64,000 bases of DNA, from NCBI GenBank assembly GCA_020310875.1, contig CM035432.1, positions 100,116,512-100,180,511 on the forward strand, written 5' to 3'. Each line of letters opens with the position of its first letter. Position 1 is the stretch's first letter. This DNA comes from Ceratopteris richardii. Its lineage: Eukaryota; Streptophyta; Polypodiopsida; Polypodiales; Pteridaceae. A program made the translations under genes and the position numbers. The notes under the pieces are model-generated. The model made no database searches, had not been told where the DNA came from, and saw nothing but the letters and a program-made list of their open reading frames with translations. Shown in pieces: positions 46,134 through 58,459 of this stretch.

Positions 46134-47574
46134 TACACGTAACATAACTACCAATGTGTGAAAATCAACCAAGTTTCTCAGATCTATGTACACCAAAAAA
46201 AGTAGATATATGTGTGGACACCAACCAGTATATCCACATACAAATATTAACATCCACTTGAAATAATTCCAAATTACAAACATTTAGCTTGATATCCAAG
46301 AAAATAAACTAGTTCCTACCAAGAAATAAGAGTCACGTATATATAGGATCAAAAGAATATATAGTTTTGACATATTTAGTAAAAATAATTTTTTCATAGT
46401 TATTATATGCATAAACAACAATCCTTTGCACACATCAACACATACTAAAAATAATACTCAAAAGTCTGATATAATCTTCCACATCATAAAATGATAAGCA
46501 TCAATTGAAAACATTTCATTATTTCCACCATGGATGCCATCTTCTTTTTGTCAAATGAAATATGTATGCCAATTTTTTTCATTCTTATCACAATCACCAT
46601 TGTTGATCACATATTATTCAAAAAGATTAAGAATGAAACATGGCATGAAAGCATACTTTGGAAGGTTTAATACTTGGAATAGCATTTAAATAATGATTAT
46701 GTTTCATCATAATTTTTTATTCCACCTTTGGAGCTATGTTCTTTTCATGAACATAGAAATATATGCTTTGCCAATTCAACATGAAAGTCAACACCAAATG
46801 CAATGGCTACCAGCTCAAAGCGGAGGCTTCCTAACTTTGAATAAATATATGCATTCATTAGCATGAAGGTTATCCATATATAACTTGCAAATTCTCTGCA
46901 ATCCCACTTACATAGAAATTATAGTGAGCAGTTCTTTAAAAGGTGCGATAAATGGTAGTGCTCTAGAAAAGAAAAGTTTTGAGTCAATGTTTATCACTTA
47001 TGGAAGTGTTCAACCTTCTCCAAAGATCCCTAGACACTTGCTTTACACTGCCAAATTCCATGAATAGCTTTCCATTTCCTAAAACATACCCAATTTGTCA
47101 AAATGTTTAAATTGTGTTATTTTTTTAGTTATGCTAAAAGTTGAGTTTTTAAAAATTCCCATTTTCTTCTTCATTTAATAACCCATGTGAAGTTGTAAAA
47201 TGTTAAAGATTATATTTTTCTCTAAAATTACATGATGTGGGCTATTTAATCCAGGTGAGTATGCCATCAACACCTCAAGGATGTCATCAAGAAAAATCAA
47301 TAAATTTGGTGTAAAATCAGGACACTTAAGTGTCCCATGATATTCAAGCATCCTAGTACAGAACTAATGTTAAACAATGAAACAAATTTTATATGTTTCA
47401 TAATACAAATTATTACTCTTTTAAAGCACAGAATAATGAAGTTCTATTATTTGTATTTTGATAGAACATTGGTTGGTTTTGACCCAAGTATAAAGATAAT
47501 AACTTCATATTGAGAAAGGGAATTATCTGGATTCTAGGAAATTCATTCTTCTAAAAGAAATTGATTTACAAAAG
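46134..47574. other. AT-rich DNA, no gene recognised
   Basis: Contains a second copy of the 16-bp palindrome GGACACTTAAGTGTCC at 47320-47335, with a similar left flank to that at 45185. Otherwise no structure seen. Confidence 0.4.
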
Positions 47575-47999
47575 AACCATGTATTCTTCCTATGCATATT
47601 GAATAAGAATTTTTTTATAAGAACCTTGATGCTCATCCTTGGTGGCAAGTCATTCATGTTCAACTAGAGTTTGATCATTATTTGATAATTTACTATTAGA
47701 GAAATCAAAGAAATACAAATTGATTCATCATTATATTGATTTATCGAGATTTGGAAGAGAAATTAAAATCATTCTACATAACAACCATAATAATGTGCTT
47801 CATGAGAATGATAATACTCTATGTGCTAATTCTATAGATGATGAGGAGGAAGTATCCAAAATCAATGTTAGTTCATCAAGAGATGATGTCATTTATGAGA
47901 ACACAGATTTAACAATAAAGGAAATGATAGAAATCAATAAAGATAATGAAAATGAGACTATATTGATGTTTTACTACAATGATGGTAATAATTAAAATA
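47575..47999 (+). pseudogene. Possible CACTA transposase C-terminus
   Basis: NLDAHPWWQVIHVQ followed by an acidic open stretch (47720-47995, for example DNTLCANSIDDEEE). Its shape recalls the VFYL-D-W-VV-Q-R region after DUF4218 in CACTA proteins. Weak; no catalytic motif. An isolated acidic frame is the alternative. Confidence 0.25.
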
Positions 48000-48892
<893 letters not shown>

Positions 48893-49306
48893 TCTGTTAG
48901 TATGCATATGTGTGTGCTCCATGTGTATGTACATGTGTGCATGTGTGTGATATATGCATGCATGTGTGTATAAGCATGTGTATATGTGTGTGAAGTGTAT
49001 GTAGTTGCATGTGTGTTTGATATATGTGCATATGGGCATGCATTTACAAACATTTATGCATATATACGTATGCATGTGTGTTTAATGTGTATATATCTAC
49101 ATGTGTTTTTGATATATGTATGTTTTTCCTCATGATGTGTATGTATGTATATGTATTATGATCCTTGTTGATTCTGATAGCTATATATAGAGGCATAATC
49201 TTGATAGGAGAGTCATTTCTCTAGTAGGTGGTGGTCCTAAAAGTTTCCTTCATTACAATTTTCCTATATATTTGTATATATGTATATGCATGTACACACA
49301 AAGACA

Positions 49307-49465
<159 letters not shown>

Positions 49466-49477
49466 GCATATACATAA

Positions 49478-49704
49478 TGTTGGAACATCAAGCTTACGCT
49501 ATGCTTGAGGTGGATTTTTTATACTTCATCAAACCATCATGTGGAATGTACGAAAGATATCCCTTGAAAGCTTTCTTCGCTGATATCTGATTCTACGGTA
49601 TTTTCTAAAGGAGTTTTTATGGATAATTTACCAATGTAAGGCCTAGAGCTTTACACTTGTAAAATGAGAAAAGGAGAGCTCAAATTCCATGAGTTTTAGG
49701 TGAT
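49478..49704 (+). repeat. Copia LTR 5' fragment, same family as the solo LTR
   Basis: Starts TGTTGGAACATCAAGCTTAC like 18113 and remains alignable with indels for about 230 bases, then joins gag sequence directly. The rest of the LTR (about 850 bases) and the PBS are deleted. Confidence 0.8.
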
Positions 49705-49965
49705 AGGTTTCCCTCAATGATTCAAAAGTTTAATAGACACAACTATGCTACTTGGAAAATTAGAATGGAGGCCTATTTGCAAGGTAAAAGTATTTATGGA
49801 AGTGTATTAGGTGATGAACCTATGGCAACTCCAAGATAAAAAAGAGGACCTACAAAAGAGGAGATAGATAAAATCATACTAGGGTGTGTTATGGATGCTC
49901 AAGCAAGGTCATACATACTAAAATCTATCTCTGATTTTCTATTACCACATATTAGAGGATGCAAG
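49705..49965 (+). pseudogene. Copia gag N-terminal fragment
   Basis: The frame reads RFPSMIQKFNRHNYATWKI, RMEAYLQGKSIYGSVLGDEP, a TAA near 49838, KEEIDKIILGCVMDAQARSY and DFLLPHIRGCK. It is a clear homologue of the copia-1 gag start (GFPSSIDKLDRGNYSAW). Truncated at 49965 where an opposite-strand copia relic begins. Confidence 0.8.
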
Positions 49966-50348
49966 TTTTTAGTCTCAACTGAAGCAAGCCATTTTCTGAA
50001 CGTAGGGAATACCTCATTCTTCGATTTGATAGGATAAACCCAAACTTTTCTAGTAGCATCATCTATGAAAGTGACAAAGTAAAGAGAACCACCTAAGGAC
50101 CTAGTGGGCAAAGGACCACACACATCTGTGTGAACGAGATCTAAAGGTTGAATTCAAGATTCAATGTGCGTTCTATGCACATTTCTGGTTTGCTTTCCAT
50201 ATTGACAATGCTCACAAAATGAAAAATCGGAGAAAGATAAAACATGTAAGTAGCCTAAACGAGAAAGATTTTTCATTCCACTATGGGATATATGGTCCAA
50301 ACAACCATGCCAAATACATGCCATAGGCTGTTCAGTAATAGTTAACAA
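49966..50348 (-). pseudogene. Minus-strand copia: pre-integrase and integrase start
   Basis: ACIWHGCLDHISHSGMKNLS and CEHCQYGKQTRN form the pre-integrase zinc region; HTDVCGPLPTRSLGG-like text gives the first integrase Asp, followed by FIDDATRKVWVYPIKSK. Stops at about 50152 break the frame. The element is truncated at 49966; the rest of integrase, RT, RNase H and the 3' LTR are absent. Confidence 0.8.
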
Positions 50349-50351
50349 GTG

Positions 50352-51101
50352 TTATTTATGTGATACAAATAAAGGATAAAGTGAGATAACTTTGCTTCCT
50401 TTTGCAATAACCATATTGCCATTTGATATGCAAAAGGACTGAGCATAGAAGACCACCTTGTAACCAAGGTCATCAAGTTGACCAACTGACATCAAACCAC
50501 GTGATAACTGAGGTACATGGCATACATTATGCATAGTAAATTTTGAACCATCAATGAATTGCACAACCACATCTCCAATCCCCACAACATGACATTGGTA
50601 AGAGTCACCAAGTCTCATGGTACCAAGAGACTTTGCTGCATAATTAGCGAACCATTCTCTATGTGGTGTCACATGGAAAGAAGCACCAAAATCTAACAGC
50701 CAGGTGTGGGAAAGAGAATCAGCGATTAAAGCCTCAGTTGTTACAGTACTATCAAGTGCCAACACATCAGCATCATTAGAAATAACATTAATTTCTTCAA
50801 TCTTCACAATCGAAGTAGATGATGCAGGTAACTGTTTAACATGCCCATCAACATTCTGTCCTTTACTTTTAGCATTCTTTAATGCATAACAGTCTTTCTT
50901 CATGTGTCCTTTCTTATGACAATAGTGGCATTTGATACCCCTCTTCCTTGATCTACTTTTGCTCTTATTCCGTTGACCATTCTTTTCCTTGTTATTGCTC
51001 GTGCCACGTTGTTGATTCTTTCCTTGGTAAGAATCACGAACATTATATGCATCTCCACTTTGAGTGCCAACCATAGATTTTCTGTGAATCTCCTCACTCA
51101 A
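50352..51101 (-). pseudogene. Minus-strand copia: gag zinc knuckle and protease
   Basis: 249-codon open frame. A Lys/Arg/Gln-rich region leads to a canonical knuckle CHYCHKKGHMKKDC, then the retropepsin region WLLDFGASFHVTPHREWF, where the usual DSGAS is DFGAS (Ser to Phe), and NVCHVPQLSRGLMSVGQLDD typical of copia. It continues into the pre-integrase piece at 50348. Confidence 0.85.
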
Positions 51102-51234
51102 GAGCGCTCCACATACGTCATCATAGACGAGTTTACCACAAGGTGCACTATTGCTAATAGCTGTGCAGAACCCATGATGATGACAAGCTGCATAACAACA
51201 ATACTGCTTTCATTTCATTATGCATATCCATTTT

Positions 51235-51696
51235 CTAAGCCTGTAACTGAGAGAATATAGCACCAAGATCATTCAAATGAGTAGCAACACTATTTCTGTC
51301 CTTCATACGAAGGTCATATAATTTTCTCATCAGATAGACTTTATTTAATGCCGTCTCTTTTTCATGTGTATTGCATAACTTCTTCCAAAGCTCCTCTACA
51401 CTTTCACAGTCTAGTACTGTGAAGTAAACATAATCTACCAGGTGCAAGAGAATGGTAGACCTGGCCATTTCATCATGTTCATCCATGTCAGGAGGCTTCT
51501 TTGAAATTCCATTTACTGGCTTCCACTGCCTCCTTTGAATCAGCACATCTTTAATCTGATTCTTCCATAGAGCAAAGTTTGTTCCATCAAATTTTCGGAT
51601 CCCAAAATGGTCTTTGCCCTGCGAGTTATAGCTCCTCCTCGGAACACTAGCACTAGATCCTGATCCAACGGATGTGCCTGAGACCTCTGATACCAT
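51235..51696 (-). pseudogene. Minus-strand copia: gag N-terminal part
   Basis: 153 codons from ATG at 51694-51696 (MVSEVSGTSV), with the copia gag signature RKFDGTNFALWKNQIKDVL, KEVWDKL-like ESVEELWKKLCN and NKVYLMRKLYDLRM. Upstream bases carry a PBS overlapping the start codon. Stop near 51235; about 130 bases separate it from the frame at 51101 (frame change), so gag is broken. Confidence 0.8.
51684..51695 (-). other. Primer-binding site overlapping gag start
   Basis: Minus strand TGGTATCAGAGG overlaps the gag ATG; one mismatch from the standard PBS. The 5' LTR should end at about 51696, but no second LTR exists in the window to prove it. Confidence 0.6.
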
Positions 51697-52604
51697 GATG
51701 GTAGAGAACTGAATAGAATGATAATGGAGCTAGAAGAGTCCGAAAACCAACGAATAAGTGTATCAAGGAGTAAATCGACCACTATATAGTGTACCAAAAA
51801 TCTAGAAAAATTTTCCAGAGCATCCTCTGCAAAATGAGCGTGACCAGTGTCAAAATATCATAAAACTACGAGTACTGACATTTTTTCCTGCATAGTGAAT
51901 CATTGACTCCACTGCATATAACCAGTTACCCAATAGAAGCCAACTAGGCTTATCGAGCACCTATGAACAACTATCATACATCTCCTATGGCAAGGCTGGG
52001 TAAATCTTCCACCTGCATCACTGAAGAGACCCCAACATCTGGGTGTCTCCCAGTTAAGAAAACCTCACCACCACCCTCTTTATCAAACGTAAAAGGCTTT
52101 ATGCAAAGAACGTAACCGCTATATCAATGACCACATGGATGTACATAAGCCGTATCCACAAAAGCATACATGGTGTGTATGTGCTCAGTATATGCAGTAA
52201 AATGACACTAAAGGTTGAATACACAGCCCAAAAACTAGCCAATAACACTTGCAAGTTTCTATGAACTTTGATGTTTTAGGCTCAAAAAACCTTCATAAAT
52301 TTGCAGCAACTGCTCCCACCAGAATTGAACCCTTTCAAGAAACCTGTAGTTTTACGAGTGTGGCTGAAAACACAGCCCCAAAGGTTGATATTTATTGTTG
52401 GAGAAGTACAAAGAACACTCTTCTTGATGTTCTTGGACTTGTGTGAAGAGAACTATGTGCGAAAGTACTCCAAAATGGCTCCAAAAGACACCCAAAAATG
52501 CTTCAAAAATAGGCTTTGAAAGTAAAGAATGAAGCTTTGGGGGACCAAAACATGTTTAAGGTAATGTCAACCTTAGTCTTTCCCCTTCTTTAGACACCAC
52601 AAGA
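51697..52604 (-). other. Probable 5' LTR and flank of minus-strand copia
   Basis: By position the 5' LTR of the relic begins here (window strand TGATGGTAGAG at 51696). Its outer end cannot be placed. No gene seen. Confidence 0.35.
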
Positions 52605-52690
52605 GTGTAGCTTAGTGGCAAGAGATTGCCATGGTTAAGTGAGCTCCGGGGGGAACAGTACTAGGATGGGTGACCTCCCGGGAAGTACCG
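52605..52690 (+). ncRNA. 5S-rRNA-derived sequence with tRNA-like A box (element-borne)
   Basis: 52634-52690 follows the second half of plant 5S rRNA: GTTAAGTGAGCTCCGGG (A-box zone), AGTACTAGGATGGGTGACC and TCCCGGGAAGT (C-box zone). The first half of 5S is not present; instead GTGTAGCTTAGTGGCAAGAG resembles a tRNA 5' part. So this is not a 5S gene but a Pol III-promoter-like module, as in Cassandra TRIM LTRs or 5S-derived SINEs. Boundaries of the carrier element not found. Confidence 0.6.
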
Positions 52691-53439
52691 GGAACCTCTA
52701 TATTCCTTGATCATCGAGGTCCTCCCTCGTGCGTAGCCAATGGTGCCAACGGTGACTTCGGTGACTCGGATGACAAGGTATGCCAAGGTCTATGCCTTGG
52801 TCGCCGCCTTGGTCATAAGCCTTGGAGAAAGCCTTAGGGGGGTTCGCTTCGCTCGCACAAAAGGAACAAAGCTTTTGCCTCGAACTACTATGATACAAGT
52901 GAAGTATTTATATAGTGATGCACCACGGTGCGCTCTCCTTTGCGTGAGTTGCAGAACGATACGCTCGGAGTTGAAAATCAAGATCCTTAGGCTGCACACA
53001 GTACTCCGCATAGAAGCTCCAGAATACACAGAAAACATAGTACACAGGGAGCACGAAGATAGACTTCTTAGGTCTTACAAATGCAGTCGAACTTACAGTC
53101 TGTGACTGACCAGGCCACTATATGTTTTATTAAAGAACATATACAAAGAAGTGTCCATTGGCTATTTGGCCTTTCACATGGACACTAATGATAACAGAAT
53201 GTGTCCAACCCCTCCTTATATAGGTTTTCCAAGGGCCACTACGAATTGATGATGTCATCGATGATATCATCAATTCAAAGCATGGTCTCTAGATGTCAGA
53301 ATTAAGCACGAAGACAATCGTTCTTAGGGTTTTGGCACGTTCTGGATGCAATGTAAGCATTGGTTTCTCCTAATTCTGAATTAATCATGAGATATAGGAT
53401 TCACATGGAATCTGAGCTTCAAGATGGTTTCCTTTGTCC
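52691..53439. other. Unassigned, comparatively G/C-rich DNA
   Basis: A 121-codon open frame at 52740-53105 has no recognisable motif. CCTATATAAGG on the minus strand at about 53215-53225 could be a TATA box. Probably part of a short element carrying the 5S-like module. Confidence 0.3.
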
Positions 53440-53578
53440 ATGACAATATGGATTGAAGCAATATCCTAGAGCTTGGAATTTCAAATTCTTAACCTATCTA
53501 CAAGACCAAGGTTTCAAGTCAAGCAACACAATCCCTTCTTTGTTCATCAAGAAGGATCACAATGAATTTATTTGAGTC
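53440..53578 (+). pseudogene. Copia RT fragment
   Basis: YGLKQYPRAWNFKFLTYLQ and SLFIKKDHNEF correspond to the RT stretch [13 protein letters not shown] and SLFIKK of copia-1. About 45 codons, plus strand, opposite to the copia-1 relative beside it. A truncation scrap. Confidence 0.7.
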
Positions 53579-53596
53579 TCTTCAATAACTAATGGA

Positions 53597-54221
53597 AACT
53601 CCAATAGCAATGAAAATTTGTAAGCCTATAGTAGACTTAGAGAACAAACTTTAGCAACTTAGATCATAAAAAAATATGCACTATATGCAGAGAAACCATC
53701 TCTGCAATCTGACTGAAAAATGTGAAAGGTATAGCAGTGAGAAGTAGACTCACAATGACATGAAGATATGGACTTGAATGATCATAGATTTGAAAGTATA
53801 ATGATTGTAGAATACAAAAGACTTAAAAACACAAATGTGTGCCTTGAGTCCACACTCTAATATGGCATAAAGCTGAGCTGATCCACCTAAAGAGTGCGAA
53901 TAATCTGCCAGGTATTTATAGGGAGTTTTGGAGCCAAGATTTGAATTTGAATCTTGCTCGCCTAAAAGTGATCTCCTAAATTTTAGAGATTGCTTGATTC
54001 TCCAACCACCAAATCATGAATTCGTGGCTTCTCTCTCTATTTTTGTCAAGTGGACTCAACCACTTTTAGATTCCTTTACTTTTACATCAAGTAAAGTCTT
54101 AAAACATTACAAGAGTGAGTTCTCACATGAGCTCGTGCATAGACTTCAATTCGAGACTTCTTCTAACTATTTTTGTGAGTCCCAAGCCAATACTTAGGCT
54201 TGTAGTTGATTTGTTCCAACA
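53597..54221 (-). repeat. 3' LTR of minus-strand copia-1 relative, truncated
   Basis: Minus strand starts TGTTGGAACAAATC at 54221 and matches 59095-59720 (the other LTR); it stops at about 53597, lacking the half equivalent to 58460-59095. TATTTATAGGG at about 53915-53925 is the reversed TATA box. Confidence 0.8.
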
Positions 54222-54236
54222 ACTCCCCCTCAACCC
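54222..54236 (-). other. Polypurine tract
   Basis: Minus strand GGTTGAGGGGGAGT next to the LTR. Confidence 0.8.
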
Positions 54237-54244
54237 AAGTATGC

Positions 54245-54903
54245 TTAAGGTCTCCAATCTTCAGGAATAACCTGCAATCCAATCATAGCCTTGAATTTGC
54301 AAAGCTTTGTACCATCCAATGCTTTGGTCAAAATATCTGCACATTGTTGATGAGTGGACACATATGATATCTGAATCTCTTTGCTTAGAAACTTTTCTCT
54401 TACATAGTGATAATGAACTCCAAGGTGTTTAGTCCTTGCATGAAAAATAGGATTAGCAGCTAAATGAATAGAAATGTTGTCAACAAAAATAGTAGGAGTT
54501 CCAAACTCCAATCCAAGACCTTTGAATAATGTCTTCATTCACATAGCTTCTTGTGTAGCTATGGCAAGCCTCTGTATTTAGCTTTAGTACAAGAAAGAGC
54601 AAGTGTGGGTTGCTTCTTGGATGACCATGAAATAAGATTTGAACTTGCAAAGGTAAGATAACCTGGAGTGCTCCTTCTATCTTCTTTGGAGCCAGCCTAA
54701 TCTGCATCAGAAAATAGCTTCAAACCTAAATTAGATACATAAGGATAATAAAGTCCTTCATTTACGGTTCCTTTGAGATATTTGAGTATCCTCTTAGCAG
54801 CATCCATGTGTGATTTCCTTGGTGTGTGCATGAATTGACTTTGCACACTTACACTATACCATATATCTACCCTTGTCAATGTGGCATAGTTGAGACTACC
54901 CAC
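54245..54903 (-). pseudogene. RNase H of the copia-1 relative
   Basis: GSLNYATLTRVDIWYSVSVQ, AAKRILKYLKGTVNEGLYY and LFSDAD at 54697-54903, a stop inside the DADW region, then after frameshift ARTKHLGVHYHYVREKF, VSTHQQCADILTKALDG and stop at about 54245. Near-identical to copia-1 residue by residue. Confidence 0.85.
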
Positions 54904-54936
54904 AAGGCTTTGATATGATGTGATGTCCTCTATGAG

Positions 54937-55690
54937 TTAACCTTCATGTGAGCTGAATTTATGGTTGACCTCCATTGGAGTACCTGCAATTTTACAATCC
55001 TCCATCTTGAACTTTGCTAACATATCCTTGATATACTTCCATTGAGTGAGAAATAGACCATGATCTTTGTAAGCAACTTCCAATCCTAGGAAGTAGGTAA
55101 GTGAACCTATATCACTTATCTTGAATTCTTCTTTCATCTGATCTTTGATCTTCTTCATACCATCTGCATCATTTCCTGACAATATAATATCATCTACATA
55201 TACATATAGGTAGAAGACCTTAGAGTTACTCTTTTTAATAAAGAGTAAAGGATCTGCCTTGCGTGGTTGAAAACCTTTGTCCTGCAAGAATGAAACAAGT
55301 CTGAAATTCCAAGCTCTTGGGGCTTGCTTGAGACCATACAATGCTTTGTTAAGTTTACACACATAATCATGATAAATGTGATTCTCGAAACTAGGTGGTT
55401 GTGCCATATATCCCTCTTCTATTATCCAACCATTCAAGAATGCATTCTTAATTACATCTAGTTGAAGTGTCTTCCAATTCTTGGAAGAGGCAATACTAAG
55501 CAAAACTCTAATAGTAGGCATCTTTGCCATAGGAGAGAAGCTCTCCTCATAATCAATTCCCTGAGTTTCTGCAAAGCCTTTTGCTACAAGCCTTGCCTAC
55601 TTGTTTATGGAACCATCAGAATTCTTCTTGCGTTTATAGACCCATCTTGAGCCTATTACCTTCATAGATGAAGTCTTGGACACCAAATCC
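54937..55690 (-). pseudogene. Reverse transcriptase of the copia-1 relative
   Basis: Frame 54937-55530 from MAKMPTIRVLLSIAS includes LDVIKNAFLNGW (one extra residue in the DVKNAFLNG motif), [13 protein letters not shown] and a preserved catalytic YVDD in LYVYVDDIILSG near 55200. Upstream text to 55690 (WVYKRKKNSDGS, stop, ARLVAKGFA) is frame-broken. Confidence 0.85.
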
Positions 55691-55714
55691 CAAGTGTTGT
55701 TTTCCTCAAGTGCT

Positions 55715-56854
55715 TCAATCTCTTCCTTCATTGCATGCTTCAATCTCTTCAAAGGATGATGGCTCCTCTTGATTTATGTCTTGCGCTATGTAAATAGAAT
55801 GTTTAGTTATTAAGGAGGTGTCAAACCCATACCTTTTTGGTTGTTTTCGTTCCCTTATAGATCTTCTTAAGCCATGTTGTGATGATTCTACCTCATGTCC
55901 AAGTTCCTGCAATTTTGCTTTACCTTTAGACTTCCATGCTTTGATTTTTTCCATCTGAGTTTCCTCATCATCTTCTGAAGTATCTTGTTCTTCAATCTTT
56001 GGTTGATGTTCTCTGCCAAGCTTTGGAAAATCTTCTTCAAGGTCATATGGCAATTTGACCTTCCTGCATGAATCTTCATACCATGAATTGTTCTCATCAA
56101 AAACTACATCTCTACTTACCAAGAATCCTTCGTTGGTAGGGTTGTATAACATGTAACCCTTTTGATTGTTGTCATATCCAATGAATACACACCTTCCTAC
56201 CTTTGGATCCATCTTGCCTCTAACCTGTGAAGGAACATGAGCAAAAGCAATACATCCAAAAATTTTACAATGATGTAAGCTAGGTCTTCTTCCATTCCAA
56301 GCCTCATATGGAGTCATCCCATCAAGGGATTTTGAAGGCAACCTGTTAATCAAGTAAGTGGCTGTAGATACAACCTCAGCCCATAGATAATTAGGCAAAT
56401 GCTTTTCATTTAATATGCACCTTACAACTTCAACAATTGTCCTATTCCTCCTTTTTGCCACTCCATTTTGCTCAGGAGTGTATCTTGTAGTTACCTCTCT
56501 TGTGATTCCTGTCTCTTTCAGAAAAGAATCAAGTTCATGGGAGAAGTATTCTCCCCCTCCATCTGACCTTAGTCTTTTTAGTGATTTACCTGTTTGATTC
56601 TCCACAAGAGCCAAATATCTTTTGAAGCATGAAAAAACTTCATCTTTGTGTTTCATAAAGAATAGGATAGTCCATCTGTTGCAATCATCAATAAAGGGGG
56701 CATAATACCTTGATCGAGATATTGAAGCATCCTTGGTAGGTCCCCATACATCTGTATGAACCAAATCCAAGAGATCTCCATGCATATAACCTTTCTTCAT
56801 GAATGGTAACCTATGAAACTTTCCAAATTGACATGCACTACACTTATAAATCAT
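55715..56854 (-). pseudogene. Integrase of the copia-1 relative
   Basis: 379-codon open frame, starting inside pre-integrase (CSACQFGKFHRLPF). Integrase core: VHTDVWGPTKDAS, SDGGGEYFSHEL and TPEQNGVAKRRNRTIVE, where the catalytic Glu of AERR is Lys, so strand transfer would be lost. Then SLDGMTPYEAWNG and the acidic linker, ending ACNEGRD. Next to it the RT frame is out of phase. Confidence 0.85.
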
Positions 56855-56970
56855 GTGTGTTTTGACAAGTTAGGGAGTCCAAGTACACTTTGGACCTTGC
56901 AAATTTGCTTTGATGATCTTTCACCAATATGTGCCAATCTCTTGTGCCATACCTCTAGTTCTGTGAGTGT

Positions 56971-57957
56971 TTAATTACCATAGTTGAAGAGAGCTATGTT
57001 CCTTGTTTCTTGCAACTCAAAAGTGAATAATCTATCTGTTTTTTCTCCCTTTGCTATTCTTCTGTACCCTTGGCTAGGGTCTTCCACATATGCTCCTCCT
57101 CTTGTGAACCTAACTTGCAATCCTTTTTCTACTATCTCGCCAACACTTATCAAATTCTTTGTAATGGTAGGAACATAGAGTACCTTACTAAGTAGGTTGA
57201 TGTTTCCATCAGGTGCCTTGACATTTCCTATTTTCTCCATAGGATGTCTTGTGCCATCTCCTCTTTGTACCTCATGCTTGTTCCTTGGATCTTCTAAATC
57301 TGATAGGAGGGCCACATTTCCTACCACATTATTTAAACAACCTGAATCTATGTAAAAAACATGCTCATCAGATTTGCTTTGTGGCATAGCCATGTTCATG
57401 ATTAATAATGAATCCTCTTTGTTTGAGTCTTCTGTGTAGTTATTGAAGTCTCTCCTTCCTTTGTAGCCTCCTTGATAGTTTGAATGATTGTAGTTGTTGT
57501 AGTTGCCATGATAATTGTTGAACCTTCCTCTTGAGTAGCCATAATTTCCTCTATTGTATCCTCTGCCTCTTTGATTCCTGGAATTCCTAAAGCAATTTTC
57601 AGTTGTATGATTAGTTAATCTACAAATAGAACATGGGTTGGAGTCTTGGGATCTCCCCCTCCCTTGTCTACCTCCTCTTCCTCTACCTCTACCATGTCTT
57701 CTTTTGCCTGCATAATTAGCTTGGTATGTTCCTGCTTCTTCATCCACTTTCTTTGACTTTCCTTTGTTTTCTATGGACTTGCTTTTATCAGTATATAAAG
57801 CTGAAGATTGGTTACCTTTAGAGCTTTCTCCATTCTTGATACGTTTTGCCTCTTGAGTGAGTAATTGTCCAATGAGTGTATTGAAATCAGGTACATGCAT
57901 GTCCATGTACAAATCCATAGCTGTGGTGAATGCTTCCCACTTGTCATCTACCTTCAA
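56971..57957 (-). pseudogene. gag C-terminus and protease of the copia-1 relative
   Basis: 328-codon open frame: Arg/Gly-rich region, zinc knuckle CSICRLTNHTTENC, Asn/Tyr-rich stretch, protease YIDSGCLNNVVGN and NLLSKVLYVPTITKNLISV. Ends with a stop at about 56971, just before the pre-integrase domain, which lies in a broken frame at 56855-56970. Confidence 0.85.
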
Positions 57958-57969
57958 GCCATTGATGAA

Positions 57970-58440
57970 CTACCTTACAATTTGATCTTCATCTATTACC
58001 TCTCCAATGCTTCCAAATTGATCTGCTATGTCCTTGAGCTTTGTGAAAAAATCAGTCACATTTTGTTTGGGAGCTTTCTTGAGAGTTGTGAAATCCAGCC
58101 ATAGTTCATGCTTCCTAGCTTTGGTACTTGAAGAGAAGAAGGCTTCAAGTGCATCCCACACTTCCTGAGATGTCTTACAACTTCTAATGTGAGGCAACAA
58201 GAAATCTGAGATAGAGTTGAGGAGATAAGACCTTGCAAGTGCATCCTTGGAGCACCATGTGCTCAATCTTTCTTGCTCTTCTGTGTTGGTTGACTTTTGT
58301 TCCTAAAATGTGGCATAACTTCATCTCCAACCACATAACCATATAAACTTCTACCTTGGAGATAAGCTTCCATCCTTAATGACCAAGCTGAGTAATTACC
58401 TCTATCCAATTTTTCAATTGATGAAGGAAATCCATCTACA
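57970..58440 (-). pseudogene. gag N-terminus of the copia-1 relative
   Basis: VDGFPSSIEKLDRGNYSAW reads without the initiating ATG: where copia-1 has ATGGCAGATGG this copy has ATTGTAGATGG. A frameshift and stop follow near 58305, then an open frame 57970-58266 (STWCSKDALARSYLLN, DALEAFFSSSTKARK). A stop at about 57968 separates it from the next frame. Confidence 0.85.
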
Positions 58441-58446
58441 ATCTTT

Positions 58447-58458
58447 GCTCTGATACCA
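58447..58458 (-). other. Primer-binding site
   Basis: Minus strand TGGTATCAGAGC, one base from the LTR end, exactly as in copia-1. Confidence 0.9.
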
Positions 58459-58459
58459 C

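Noticed and set aside
52634..52690. A functional 5S rRNA gene
   Set aside because: Only the second half of 5S is present and it is not in a tandem 5S array.
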